Source: Acanthopleura granulata
Taxonomy: Eukaryota; Mollusca; Polyplacophora; Chitonida; Chitonidae
Length of the DNA stretch: 64,000 nt
Direction: 5' to 3'
NCBI GenBank assembly: GCA_016165875.1
Contig: JABBOT010000011.1
Span: forward strand, 8,063,711 to 8,127,710
Under the pieces are notes generated by a model. The model did not search any database, was not told the origin of the DNA, and saw nothing but the letters and a program-made list of their open reading frames with translations. This document shows positions 22,778 to 35,659 of this stretch, one piece after another (the first letter of the stretch is position 1; each line of letters opens with the position of its first letter). A program made the translations under genes and the position numbers.

Positions 22778-24044
22778 AAACTTATTATGGACATGACCAT
22801 AATTGTGTACAGTGTTTTTTCTTACCTACATATTTTTCCTGTCCAGATTTTAATGACTGCTATTTTCGTACAAACTTCCTATCTCCGAGGAGGGGGGGGG
22901 GCTGTCCAAATTATTGATATTCGATATATTTACTTTCTCTAAGTACAAGGGAGACCCCCGTTTACAGCGGGAATGTTCGGCATACTTATTCTCTATGTCT
23001 TTGGTGACAGCAAATGATACGCCCAAGTTGGTTGACGGCTGGTATACGAATGTTGGTTTCGATGTCTAGGTAGGTAGAACGGCTGTTAAAAAGTGCGTTA
23101 TAACTGGGTCTCCCCCCACCCATCCCAATATGCCCCCAAGGGGGACAGGCATTTTTACGACGAGCTTGGTAAGTAAAATCATCCTTTAATCTGGAGTTCT
23201 TACGAGGTCTTGGGATACGCAGTTTTAGTGAAAAAGGAAACACGAAGTCGCGTCGTCCGTACGTGAAGCTCTTCAGTATTAAAGGCCGAACAATCCTTTG
23301 TCGTACGAAGTCCGATTCCCTTTATCACAACCGAAGCCCATGCATTACCATCTCCTAGTTGAGGCCTATGTGAATGACCCCAAACGTATTACACTGGCAC
23401 TTTCTTATTGAAAATGGCCCTATAGTAGAATTATCTCGTAATCAGAAGGAACACAGCTGTTTTATTACTATTTCTACATCGCAAAATGGTGAACTAGGAA
23501 CAGGTGACGTCGTAGCGGAATCACATGCCCTGTAGGGTGATAGAAATATCTCTCCCTTGGTAGTTAAAATTGATAGAATGGTGGGTGGTTCGAATTTCCC
23601 TACGTGGGCGATTCTACTTACTTTGAACTGCGATATCTCGGTTATACTACATCAAAATTAAAAAGTGACGTTTTTTTTTAGTTTTAAATAGCACTTTTTA
23701 TCGATGCATAAATATACATTTGGCCTAGTATTATCTATTCTTTTAGGCTTACTGTCTACGGCGTGCCAGATGGTGCCTTTTCTTTTAAGTTTTTACAGTT
23801 ATCGAGGCAGAAAACAATGGTGTGACTACCACACCTCTGCATTCACGTGAAACACTTTCAGAGGATGCAGTAGGAATAAAGATGGAATTAATCAAATTCA
23901 GCATAAGCTGAGTGGATATTTTAACGGAAAATATTTACCTGAAAGAAAATATAATCAACAGTTACCAATTGCGTGTAACAGACACAGGCGTGTCGAAAGT
24001 ATACTTCCAAAATCAATGCAAAAACCTTATGATTTGACTTGATT

Positions 24045-24088
24045 TCATTGATGTTTTACGGCGTAATCAAGAATAATTCACTTAAACG
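24045..24088 (-). mobile_element. SINE tail truncated at the duplication junction
   Basis: 'tgatttcattgatgttttac', 'ggcgtaatcaagaataattc', 'acttaaacg' is a SINE tail on minus, cut where copy 2 begins. The uncut equivalent is at 29545-29697. Confidence 0.8.
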
Positions 24089-24753
24089 GCCAGCTGCTGC
24101 TGATCTCGGTGTTGTGTGATTTTAGCGCTCATGTCGCGCAAACTTGCGTGTTTACAAAATTGACAGTAACACAACGATTATATTCCCCGTTGTATTATGA
24201 AGATTACCTGATCCCAACCATCCATCCAACATTCAACTCTAATCAGCTAACCAAAAATCATCTTCTTACATCAAGATAGACACTCCGTGTATCGCTGCGC
24301 GTTTATTACTCCGTTGTCTGCCTTGATCAATCGACTCGGCGAATCCACTCTAGCCGGAAATTGAAAAGCCTTCATCGTTATTCAATCAGATACTTGCCTG
24401 CTCGGGTTGACAAAGAATTTATGCACGTAGTAAATTTCAAACCTGTCAATTAAGCACACTGAAGGCTCTTAAACACATGGCGGGCTAGCGCTGGAAGTTA
24501 ACCGAGCCGTATGCCTATTCTCCAGCACCGTACTCGTTCACAGAACATTTAAGTCAGAGTACAAAGGCACAGCGGGTAATTAATTCAATCTGGCCGGTCT
24601 CGCTCTGGTCTTACCTCTTCGATCACAGGATATCTTGTTGAGTGATCAAGAGGTTTCATACTGTTCTATCGCCATGATCGAACACTTCAAGGAGTTGAGA
24701 CTACATCTTAATGTAGTCAGCATCTGTCTGTTTATGCCCCTTTTGCATGCATG

Positions 24754-25167
24754 TCACAGCATTTGATATAGTTCCAAAAAGAAAAAAAATGTTGTTATAT
24801 TTAAGTTGAAGTAATCAGAGTCCATTTTCTCTTTTAATTCACTAATGTAAGCAAGAAGATTGACTATTTCCAGCTTTTTGACGCAAAAATCCGACAAAAA
24901 TGTTGTTCTATCGATCATATCCTTGGCGTTAGGCATGATCTCTCATCAAAACAGTAACGTCAGGGGCGATACGGTCATACGGGTGATGTTCGGGACATAG
25001 TTTTCCATCTGGAGCCATATTTTGCAGAGCTTCGCTAAAAATGCAGAATGTGGTTTTGGTCACCGACGGTTGTTTTAAAATTTCGACCACAGTTACGATT
25101 AAATCGCTTGGCGAAGTGCTCTCTCGGTTCCCAAACGTCACCAGAAGGTAACGTCAGCCATCTTCAA
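24754..25167 (-). other. Possible 5' gene end with overlapping short ORFs (copy 2)
   Basis: Counterpart of 19304-19735 with the same ATG/stop overlap. The third ORF begins MPNAKDMIDRTTFLSDFCVK here. Same doubts as for copy 1. Confidence 0.2.
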
Positions 25168-26603
25168 ACCCAAAGACAAAAAATGTGTGGTTGCCTAGAG
25201 AAGAGGAACTCGAACTGGAACAAATAGTTTCCTTTACGATACCTGTTTTCGTGATCGATTTGACGGTCAGGAGACTTAGCCGATTATTTTAGTGAAACTA
25301 AACAGGTCCACACCCAAATAAACAGCATATTATTGTTCTGTCGAGTGCGACCAAGCTTATGACCATGCATATGGGTGGCCTGTACTTCAGGAAAATGCTT
25401 GAGGAGAGCCGTTCTGTAACGTCAGTGCTCTGACCGAGTACTACCGCGTCGATCACCGCGTTTGTTTTCACGTAATTACAGTTTTCATTGAATTGCACAG
25501 AATTTTAAGTCGCCATGCCCAATGATGACAAATCTGTCTTAGTGTTAAATCATACTTATCCTGAAGTTTAAAATTGATCACTAAACTTTATATTTAAATG
25601 CAGGAGTACACCGTAAGTTAGACTAAGTTGGACCTAAATCTAACACATCTCTGTGATAAAAGAGCAGTGAGTCAGTCAGATTGGGTTTATATTTAGTTAT
25701 ACACATGTTTTGAAAATATCAAATAATGTTCACTACTTTCTTAAATTGTTTAGGCAGTTTACAGTGGTCACTACAAATGAAAGTGTAATGATAGGTCTTC
25801 GCCATAGCAACCATATTGTGGTAACATCAGCCAGAATGATGTGTCTCCTATCAGTTAAAAGCTTATTTTGTAACAAATTAAGTTTTAATTTAAATCATTT
25901 AATTAAGTTTTAATCGCTCCAGATAAGCGTGATCAACAATTTATGGCAGGAAATGAACTGCAGGAAACACATGCGACTTGTTATACAGGGATATTTACCG
26001 ATCACTCGATAGTAGTGTCTTGATTGCCTTTTCTGTCCAACATGATTATAACTTGAGGAAAGCCGTAACTGAAGAGGCATCAAAAGTCTGTGGTGCATCT
26101 GATGTTATATCTATCATGTTTGATCACACCATTCGTTAACTTTTGGAAGCGTTGACCAGTTTTCCTCTTAGCAAAAGCAAGCATTTCTAACATTGCTGAA
26201 GAGACTTTTCGTCTCCCTTCTCAAAAACTTAATTAAAAATAAAACGCTTGCTTGGTGGAATGAGTATTGGTAGGCTTTCATAGTAATAAGTCAGCTAGGT
26301 ACATATACACTACCCAAATGTTGGCAGTTTTAAAGGTTGATCATACTAATTGACTGGAATAAGTCGGCAATGGGACAAGATACCGGTAATTTTACACCTA
26401 GCAATATCCAGTGGTTGCTTTAGTTAGTTATTTGTTTCACTACTGTGTCATGCCGTACTGAAGGACTTTTTCTCCTTCATATCACGAGGATCAGGCCTAT
26501 GGTCATACTGGCTATCGTCATGTGCCTGAGAGCTCAGACAAGTCAACCTAAAGTCAGGCAAATCGGGATAAAATCACAAAGATAAACAATTCATTAAGTT
26601 CAT

Positions 26604-26672
26604 GTCATTGCAAATGACAAATATGCAATTCCAAAACAGTATGCACAAGAACATTTAACCTTACAAGGTCAT
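26604..26672. other. 69-bp segment present only in copy 2
   Basis: Lies between 'taagttcat' and 'ctaaaatcat', which are directly joined in copy 1 (about 21152). The segment ends with the same TCAT that precedes it, so loss from copy 1 by deletion between short direct repeats is the simplest explanation. Confidence 0.8.
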
Positions 26673-27963
26673 CTAAAATCATATTTAGTTTTGGAGAGAA
26701 GGGTGGGAGGAAGGGGGGAGATAAAAATGATGAGAAACAACCAGTTTATTCCCTGACGTTGCCGAGCTTCTATGTCCATCAGAATATTCATGTTAGCGTT
26801 TACCACAGAAACATGGACGCTCAAGCATTTTTATCGATACCTGGTTCAGTCTCATAATCTCTAAGCTACTCCCTTTTGTCCTCTCAGTGTCGGCAGTAAC
26901 CACTATCACATTCGATGCTTTAAAAGGTAGGTTTTGTTGTAACAGTAGTCCCTATTCTGCTGTTACGCAAATCACGTCTGCGGGACTGCAGTTTAAATCC
27001 AGGCTCTTGTCTCTAGTCTCTTGTCTCGAAGAACGGTACTTTTCACTTTGATGTTAATAACAGAACATCAAAAACTTGAGTCAACAAACCTGAAAAAATC
27101 TGGAGCGTTTTTAATCAGTCGGGGTATTGGTTCTTTGTAATTCTACAAATCTTAAATTGGCACCAAATAACATCGCTGAGAAAAGCAGACTGGACCAGCA
27201 AAAGAATCGATGGTTGTGTCTGGGACAAGCCATACTACTGAGTCCTGTCTAGAATGTTAGTGATATGATTGGTGGCTGGACAAACATGAACTTCCGTCAG
27301 ACTTAATGCTTCAGTTAGCCCGGAGACACCCCAGAGCAACAGCTGCTTGGTGCCTGGCTTCAAAATGGTAAGGTTACCTCAGCGTTTGACAGAATTTGAT
27401 TAGGTAACCATTCAACAAGAAACACCAGCTGGTAGCGTGCTTTCTTGAATATACTATATTTTAAATATACGAAATCCATTCCTAAAATTGTGTCCAGAGT
27501 TGAAATCCTGTTATAAAACATTCAGTTATCTTTGTTCTATAGTTACTCGAGTGACAGTTTATGTTGGTTTTCATCGAAGAAGGGGTCTGAATGGGGTCGA
27601 CTCCGGGCTAATTGCCCTTTGTAAAATTACAACCGATAACTGCTGGAATAGTTCACAGATAGAGATGAGCTGATTTCTAAGGCGTGATAAACTATTCATC
27701 TGCATTTTTTAATACAAAAAAATAAACTTTATATTCATGAAAAGAGTTTAATAGTTTGAAGGCAAACAGTTAAATACACGTGAGGAAAACAGAATACATT
27801 TAAAAAAGTGCACCAGGGTACACATATCAACCAAGCAGCATGAGCTTCATGAGCTGGGTAGTTCACCCACTCAGCCATAATCTTCAAAGAAGGAAGTGCC
27901 AAGGTTACCAGTGTGACTCGACTGGTGATTGAATTTCGGTATTAGGACTGCAGCAAAAAAAGT

Positions 27964-28290
27964 TCAACCAATTACCAGTGGAAGAATTAGACCAGTATTT
28001 ATTTGCGCAAAAATTCTGCGGGTTTTCTTTGGATTACATGACAAATATGTGGCGTCTATTCCTGTCGGACTTTGTCGGGTCAAGAAACCATCCTGAGTAA
28101 ATGTACATAGAAGTTTTTCATACTGTTCTGAAACTGTTTGCCAAACGTAATTTTCATGGTACATCCAAAAACTGATTCCATTTGGAACGTCGTCAATCAG
28201 CAAGTGAGTCGGAGCAAAATTTGCCGCGGTGTTTGTCTTGTCGGCTACACCGAAGTTAATATGTCGCCGAAAAGGCCATAAATAAAACAA
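27964..28290 (-). CDS. Unrecognised 108-codon ORF in duplication copy 2
   Basis: Counterpart of 22451-22777, open along the same length, two residue differences. See that entry for what is visible. No function assigned. Confidence 0.3.
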   Translation of the reverse strand: MFYLWPFRRHINFGVADKTNTAANFAPTHLLIDDVPNGISFWMYHENYVWQTVSEQYEKLLCTFTQDGFLTRQSPTGIDATYLSCNPKKTRRIFAQINTGLILPLVIG

Positions 28291-29544
28291 AAACTTATTA
28301 TGGACATGACCATAATTGTGTACAGTGTTTTTTCTTACCTACATATTTTTCCTGTCCAGATTTTAATGACTGCTATTTTCGTACAAACTTCCTATCTCCG
28401 AGGAGGGGGGGGGGCTGTCCAAATTATTGATATTCGATATATTTACTTTCTCTAAGTACAAGGGAGACCCCCGTTTACAGCGGGAATGTTCGGCATACTT
28501 ATTCTCTATGTCTTTGGTGACAGCAAATGATACGCCCAAGTTGGTTGACGGCTGGTATACGAATGTTGGTTTCGATGTCTAGGTAGGTAGAACGGCTGTT
28601 AAAAAGTGCGTTATAACTGGGTCTCCCCCCACCCATCCCAATATGCCCCCAAGGGGGACAGGCATTTTTACGACGAGCTTGGTAAGTAAAATCATCCTTT
28701 AATCTGGAGTTCTTGCAAGGTCTTGGGATACGCAGTTTTAGTGAAAAAGGAAACACGAAGTCGCGTCGTCCGTACGTGAAGCTCTTCAGTATTAAAGGCC
28801 GCACAATCCTTTGTCGTACGAAGTCCGATTCCCTTTATCACAACCGAAGCCCATGCATTACCATCTCCTGGTTGAGGCCTATGTGAATGACCCCAAACGT
28901 ATTACACTGGTACTTTCTTATTGAAAATGGCCCTATAGTAGAATTATCTCGTAATCAGAAGGAACACAGCTGTTTTATTACTATTTCTACATCGCAAAAT
29001 GGTGAACTAGGAACAGGTGACGTCGTAGCGGAATCACATGCCCTGTAGGGTGATAGAAATATCTCTCCCTTGGTAATTAAAATTGATAGAATGGTGGGTA
29101 GTTCGAATTTCCCTACGTGGGCGATTCTACTTACTTTGAACTGCGATATCTCGGTTATGCTACATCAAAATTAAAAAGTGACGTTTTCTTTAGTTTTAAA
29201 TAGCACTTTTTATCGATGCATAAATATACATTTGGCCTAGTATTATCTATTCTTTTAGGCTTACTGTCTACGGCGTGCCAAATGGTGCCTTTTCTTTTAA
29301 GTTTTTACAGTTATCGAGGCAGAAAACAATGGTGTGACTACCACATCTCTGCATTCACGTGAAACACTTTCAGAGGATGCAGTAGGAATAAAGATGGAAT
29401 TCATCAAATTCAGCATAAGCTGAGTGGCTATTTTAACGGAAAATATTTACCTGAAAGAAAATATAATCAACAGTTTCCAATTGCGTGTAACAGACACAGG
29501 CGTGTCGAAAGTATACTTCCAAAATCAATGCAAAAACCTTATGA

Positions 29545-29697
29545 TTTGACTTGATTTCATTGATGTTTTACGGCGTAATCAAGAATAATTCACTTAAACG
29601 ACGGCGGTTATGATGTAGAGTGTATCGAAACCGGGCTACGAGCATCTACTCCTGAGTCATAGAGTGGCACTAACCACCTCGAAAGCCCCAAAAACCT
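29545..29697 (-). mobile_element. SINE with a second type of tRNA-derived head
   Basis: On minus it reads 'ggggctttcgaggtggttag' (A-box-like), 'cactctatgactcaggag', 'cccggtttcgatacac' (B-box-like), then the tail 'taagtgaattattcttgatt', 'acgccgtaaaacatcaatg'. The head differs from that of the full-length SINE at 60337-60595, but the tail is shared. The right breakpoint of the tandem duplication falls at 29600, inside this element. Confidence 0.7.
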
Positions 29698-29699
29698 TA

Positions 29700-32640
29700 A
29701 GAATAGGATTCAACACTTGAACGAAATATTAACCGGTTGGAGTGGTATGCATTGAGGAATGATATTAATTTTTTGATATTATAAAATGTGCTTAAATGCA
29801 AAACTGGTCGATTCTATGGTTTAGTTGAAGAATGCTTTGTAAATCTCAGCAAATACACGGGTATGAAATATAATTTGGATGAATGATATCTATCGGTTAA
29901 GTGCGAATTAAACTGGTCTGATAAATAGCAATTAACATTCAACTCACTTCAAGTTGATGGGAAGCTAAATGTTTCCTTTCAACACGTCAAAAATACAGAG
30001 AAGAGGATAAAGAACATTTTTTTTCGCAACAAATGAAGACAGGCATGCTGCCAATGTGATAGGAAATGAATTCCAATTTGATGACAAACTCAACTCAACA
30101 AAGTAAATAAACGAAATGTAATTATTTCTGGAAAATAAATAGTTACAAACCACTCAAGCAATCGACAAAGCATTTCAGTTCAGTTTGTACATGAAAATGA
30201 AGATATTTAAAAAAAGAGAACTCATTATGCTGTTGCCGCTCTGTTACTTCCATGTTGCTATCAATCAACTTAATGTCTAAATTAACGATATTCTTTTTTG
30301 GACGAAAGTTAATTCATCTCTGCTTTTGTTGAGGTACCTTGAAGATGCATAACCAAACAACTAAAACGAAAGCAGAAATACCCGGAATCAAATCAAGATA
30401 CGAAACTTGTTAGTGAAATGGTATCCTGGGTCCTCAACAACAGGTAATCAGTCAGAAGCCAAAAATGTCAACTATATACAGCATTGACTTACTCCAACAA
30501 TGCATGAAACTCACCCCCGGTAAAGAACGAATTTTAGAACCTAATGTCTTTTGTCAAATGAATTCCAAGTGGTCTCAGCACAGAATAATCCGTCCAGGGA
30601 AATCTGTATTGTCAGTTCCGCTTAACGCCAAGGTTGACAGAGGATTAAATTCCAACACCCTCGGTACTTTCATCGTCTGGCAAGTCCCGCTCCATGTGCA
30701 TATTATGTGACAGTCATTTGCATACGAGACACTCGCATCTTCCCGCGAGAAATCAAATGCAAAATGGAATGTCCCTTGCAACTGAATAGCTTAACTGGTC
30801 ATGTTGACCAGCATGATATTTGAAGCCAAAAACGTTATTTGTTCTGTAAAGCTGGTGAGGCTTACTAATTACACAGCTGTATATTGGCAAGGAGTTTGAA
30901 AGATCTGGTTTACTGCACATTTAATATAACCGACAAAATTCGGTTTAATTTAAATAAACTCATTTATAATTTAACAACCGGCTGCCACTGGTGGGACGTG
31001 TTTTCTTTTTTTTTCTTTTTCTTTTTTTTGTTGTTGTATTGAACTGTATTGTATCGTATTGCATGGAAACTTGAAAATTTACAAATCAAATTCTAGATAG
31101 TTCGAGAATAACTTTTTTTAAATTAAGACAATTTATTTCTTGTTTTTCATGTAAACTTACACATACTCACTATAAACAGCATCGACCGAGCTAAAATAAA
31201 AGACCACAGCATGGTAACTAAAACCTGAGCGGCGGCGAGAGTGTGGAAGTTTGGAAATGGTCATACGTAACCGGTCAAGTCCGGCCTTCTGTTCATTGAC
31301 CTATGCTCGACTCTGGTAAAGGGGGGGGTACATAGCAATAACTTTTTCTGTGGGTCACATTTGCTTTCATGAATACTACCCAGGGTAGAGTCGTGAGGAA
31401 CTCACAGGTTGCATCGAGTATTCAGAGACTAGCGGGATCCACTGTCGTCGCTGATCAGATTTTACTCTCTGTACTGTGGTCTTGTATTCATATCCTAAAA
31501 TAATTGTCCAACAAACACTCTTCATGTCATTACGTGATAGTCACGAATAAAAATGTATTCAAAACTTTATACACATTACAATCTTTCATACCAGGACCTA
31601 ATTTCTGTACAGACTTTCTTTGTTCATTGGTTTGTGTTAAATCCATAAACATTTAATAAACAATCACTTAGAAATAGACCTAGGCTGAATAACACTCTTC
31701 AGCGCAACACTATCAAAAACAAATATTGATATCTCAAAACAATTTGGACCAGATTCCACTAATTTTGATCGAACAATTTGCATTATTATAAATTCAGTCG
31801 TAGGAACTGTATACCAACCGTCAACTGAAATGAACCTTCTACGTCAGTATTCGCAAGAGCAGTTTCCAAATCAACCTTAAATACTAACCATCAAAGAGCT
31901 AAGAAAATATATATAAAGTTAAAAAAGGTAAGGGCGCATTCATACAAAGGGAGGTAGTCAACAGTTTTCAATAATGACGGTAAGACGCAAAGAATGTTCT
32001 TGGCAAATTAATAAAATCCAAATGCCTGTTCACAGATGATTGGATTGACTTGTTTACGGGGTTTATTATCCGTTATTGTTACCTGTAATGGGCATATTTT
32101 TCTGCCTGGGCTTAACTGCCAATTGCATTAAATTGTTTTACTTTGTTTTTTAAATTTTTATTTAAACTCTCTCTGCAACGTCTTCCAGGAACCAGTGATG
32201 TATTTCCATGTATTGAAATTCTTTTTGCATGAATCCGTCTTAATTTCTTACTTTAGGAAGTTCCTTGCGAATTTTCTTTATATATTTTCTATGTTCTTTG
32301 TTGGTTTGCCTTAGGCGATTGTTGATACGGAATGCATATTTATGTTGACGACTGACATATGGATGTCTGCGTCCATTCCATTTCGTGCAAATGCCCGCCT
32401 CCAAACAATCAAGAACCATGAGGAACGCTATAAATGATAAGTGGTTGGAATCAGGTTTTTACCCTGTTTTCCTTGTTCCCTTCATCAGAAGTAGATGACT
32501 TCTTTTCTCGTACCTGTTACGAACCTTGTTTACTATTTATATATATTACGTCATATATACATGTATATATGTTTTAGGTTGTGTTGGAAATTCAATTATC
32601 GAAACCCCTTTTTGGTTTATTATTTACATGTATTAAATGT
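29700..32640. other. Mostly unrecognised; part of a dispersed repeat family near 30.6-30.8 and 31.2-31.5 kb
   Basis: No gene supported. The 30711-30770 stretch ('tttgcatacgagacactcgc', 'cccgcgagaaatc') is a diverged relative of 37150-37190 and 39440-39490. A minus reading near 32160-32400 is lysine/arginine-rich without stops in short runs but has no recognised family. A G-run lies at 31321-31328. Confidence 0.35.
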
Positions 32641-32883
32641 GATGAGGACACAACAGTTAGAGTAATTATAGACCAGTGACGTCAAGTGTATTGTATGTAA
32701 CAACACTGCAATTTCCTATTACATCATTCCACTTGTGCCATGATGTTAAGGGGGGGTGTAAGTAAACTCTAACCGAGGTAAACTGATAAGAGGCCGGGTT
32801 TCACCGGTAACGTGTGGCCATGTGCCAACTGTCACACACGTAGCTGTTCTGGTTGTACACTCAGTGCTGTTGTCTTTTATGTA
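32641..32883 (+). repeat. Dispersed repeat, copy next to the inverted-repeat element
   Basis: Shares the ordered blocks 'agaccagtgacgt', 'tgaggtaaactgacaag'-like, 'gccggatttcaccggtaa'-like and 'ctgccacactgtcgttgct'-like with 37400-37660 and, in part, with 40146-40290. Imperfect; family unknown. Confidence 0.5.
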
Positions 32884-33200
32884 TAAGTAGTAAGGAATGT
32901 GGCTTACAACGCGTGGCTCAGTTCCTTATGGGATAGCGGCGAAGGACCTCACTACATAATAAGTCAGGGTTCCTTCTTTGTACGTAGTGCGGTGCAACAC
33001 TGCACTACATAATAAGTAAAGGTGTGTGCGTTATATGTAACGAGGCATGGTGTGGAATGTTCTGGAAGAAATGTCGTGGGAATCCCCTGTAGTGGGCATG
33101 TTCAGAGTGTTCTGGAAGAAGAAAATAAAAACAAATTCGGGGAATCTCCTGTTGGGGACGTGGTGCGAAGGTTGTGGAAAGTTCTGGAAAAATGTCCGTA
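32884..33200 (+). repeat. Left inverted end of the 3.6-kb element
   Basis: Pairs with 36150-36478. Includes two modules of 'cactacataataagt' separated by about 60 bp, then 'ggaatgttctggaagaa' and 'ctgttggggacgtggtg'. Confidence 0.7.
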
Positions 33201-33615
33201 TGTGTGGGGAGGCGGAGTCAGGCGTGATGTTGTGAATGAACGTGGTGAAGGAGAGGCGGGGCCGAGCTGGGGCTTGTCATGCGACGTTATGGTGTGTGTG
33301 CTGGTTGATTCTCAGCATGCATGCATACCTACGTACACTCACACTCATACACACACAAAAATACATGGCCGATCACAATGGACAATCACAGAAAAAAGTA
33401 AATACACACAGGGACAGATTGTGTTCAGGTTGAGAGTCCCCTGAAAAGGGGCCATTGGAACTGCCAGTCGCAGCACTTACCGCTCGGTTTAAAAGAAGAT
33501 TACGAACATTATACGAGGCAAGCGTTCAGAATGGGATATGCCGCGCACATCCAGCACATGACTGCATGGTGACATGGCGACGTGCAGGCATTGGGGTAGG
33601 AATCCACGGACAGGA

Positions 33616-33797
33616 TACATGCATTATGGTGGGAGGAAACCGGGCAGAGCCCGGGAGAAACCTACGACAACCGCAGGTTGCTGGCAGACTTTCTCACGTA
33701 CGGCTGGAGAGGAAGCTAGCATGAGCTAGAATTAAAATAGCGCCCGCAGCTGTGGGAGGCCTCGGATCATTACGCTGCGTTAGCGCGCTAAGTGATG
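33616..33797 (-). mobile_element. SINE fragment inside the inverted-repeat element
   Basis: 'gcattatggtgggaggaaac', 'cgggcagagcccgggagaaa', 'ccgcaggttgctggcagac', 'acgtacggctggagaggaag', then the degraded reverse of a tRNA head ending 'gcgttagcgcgctaagtg'. Minus orientation, tail missing. Confidence 0.8.
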
Positions 33798-33799
33798 GG

Positions 33800-35330
33800 G
33801 TGTTGTCGTCCCACATCTGCTGGTTGACCATCGCCAGCCTCTCCTCCCAGTCCAACTCTTGCCCAGAGTCTTGGAGCCACTGCCCCCCCCCCTCCCCGTA
33901 GCTGCGGCTGTAGCTGCTGCTGCCGCTGTGATCGTTACTGCTGCGGCTGGCCTGACTTCATGATGCGGTTCCTCGAATAAATTCCGGGTCACCTGTATGT
34001 TTTCAGGATTGACGCCAATTTGGAATAAAGTCAGAATACAGTGTGGTAAGTTCTGGCCATTTTTCAAGCGTAAAAAATCACTCAAAAGTGAATTGTGAAT
34101 GACGCTCTGTAGGTGCGTGACGTTTTATTTATCTGTTATTTTTAGAAAGTGTTGCAGCGCGTTCAGAAACGAAAGCAGGCGAGAAGTGTGGTGATTGGCC
34201 GGTGCTGCCGACGAGTGGGTTTTTCAGCCCGCGCAGCTGAGTTAGGCGGGCAACTAACGCAGCGTGAACATCGGCTTGACCCAGGTATGAGGCTAATAAA
34301 ACACCCACCTGATTTCATGCTTTTATTTTTCTTTTTTCTTTTCCCACTCAGCCTATTTGCCATTATGCATGAAGCTGAACCAGAAACTCCCCTTCTATCT
34401 CTTTTCGTAGACCGTACAGTTACTGTGCAACAGATCTATTAAAAATTGGGGTGGTGGGACTCATAATTTTGATTTTATCAGAAGACAAAAGTAAGGTCAA
34501 AAGCATATTTCGCTATTTTAAGGTGTTTTGCAGAGAGAATTTGCACGAGTTACGGAGAAAAATGATTTTATTACTTGTAATCTGATAACAGTTTATAGGT
34601 TAAACATGTTGAACCGTTTCAGTACATCAGATCAAATATATTATTTGTGATATAAGAAAATAATCGCCCAGTCCTTTCCAGTACATATAAGACTTTTATT
34701 TCTTGCAAATCATTAATAAAAGTATGGCATACTCAACCGCATCCTGCTGAACATTGCTTGGCAACAACATAGCAAAAACAGCATAGAAAACTTCAATAAA
34801 TAAATAGGTAAGGAAATCAATCTCTGCATATCTTTACTATTTCTTTCACTGGTTGACCGGGCCTATGACTCACTTAATAACATGACTGACAAGGCCAGCC
34901 TGCAGTTCCTAAGGCTGATAAAATCAACACAGCTTTCACAGATGAGCAGACTACGTTAAGCGATGACGATTTTGTCCTCACAATATCTACCAAATAGACA
35001 GGTATTCCTGCGTATATATAAAGCTGAGCAAAGAAAAATTATGCAAGGCATAATCACTGCAGACAGCACTGTTGCCTGTTTCACGAAGCGATTTGGGGCT
35101 CGAGACAAAAAATTGTAAACCAAATTAAACTGAAATACATACATCACATGGGTCAAATTTTGACTGGTGATTCTATGCTGCCAAAGGGTGATTTCAGCCA
35201 AGTGTAAGCAAGTTTGAACCTCCAGCATCAAATATATAGTTTTCTTTCTTTAAAAAAGTAAAGTTTTAAAGTGAAAACAAACTCATATTTATTTAAATTC
35301 CATTCTGGTGTACTTCAAGGCCAAGTTCTT
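33800..35330. other. Interior of the inverted-repeat element, no gene recognised
   Basis: A GC-rich stretch (33830-33960) encodes only low-complexity glycine/serine/alanine readings. A plus ORF at 34149-34442 (basic N-terminus, hydrophobic stretch) has no recognised family. The rest is AT-rich. Confidence 0.3.
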
Positions 35331-35338
35331 TTGCCAAG

Positions 35339-35580
35339 TTAGTTTACCAAGCCCAAAATTGCAAAACTTCTGAATTTGGATGATAGAGGCGAGGTGTTTA
35401 GGTATAATGGAAACACACTTGGATAAACTGAAGTCAATGGTATGTTCACTTCAAACAGTGTCTCGGAAAAGTCCAATGCACTTATGGGAATCACCCGGAA
35501 ATATTTACCATCCATACCCTTGGCTTTCAAGTACTTTTGTAAATAGTCCTTGGCTTTAACATCACACTGTCGCGGGTGAG
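35339..35580 (-). CDS. Unrecognised open stretch in the element, possible exon
   Basis: On minus an AG at about 35575 could be an acceptor; the reading then gives CDVKAKDYLQKYLKAKGMDG, followed by KYFRVIPISALDFSETLFEV and a stop after ILGLVN. Composition looks protein-like. A GT (gtgagt) after GLYSK at about 35660 could be the donor of the preceding zinc-finger reading. No family recognised, and exon joining is only a suggestion. Confidence 0.25.
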
Positions 35581-35659
35581 CATTGTCCAGGTGAAAGACA
35601 GCATCGAAAAAAAAAAATCACAAGTGATCGTCGTAAGCTCCATTGCTGCCACTCACCTT

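Larger units (their letters stand above)
18663..24087. repeat. Tandem segmental duplication, copy 1 (about 5.4 kb)
   Basis: Begins at 'cggccagctgctgctgatct' and ends at the truncated SINE '...attcacttaaac'. The next base begins copy 2 with the same text. Identity is very high along the whole length, with scattered substitutions and a few indels: a 69-bp segment missing near 21152, 11 bp missing near 20196, and A-run differences. Noncoding or unrecognised apart from short conserved ORFs annotated separately. A tract of eight or more G at about 22890 is conserved in both copies. Confidence 0.95.
24088..29600. repeat. Tandem segmental duplication, copy 2 (about 5.5 kb)
   Basis: Direct repeat of 18663-24087 at an offset of about 5424 bp. 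It carries 69 bp not present in copy 1 (26604-26672) and 11 extra bp near 25629. The right end lies inside the SINE that continues beyond 29600, so the right breakpoint of the original duplicated segment was in that SINE. Confidence 0.95.

Noticed and set aside
33022..33444. 140-codon plus ORF at the left end of the inverted-repeat element
   Set aside because: It runs through the inverted end and low-complexity CA-rich sequence; the equivalent frame is not kept in the right end.
33780..34085. Glycine-rich minus ORF
   Set aside because: Low-complexity GCT/CCG repeats and part of a SINE head produce it.
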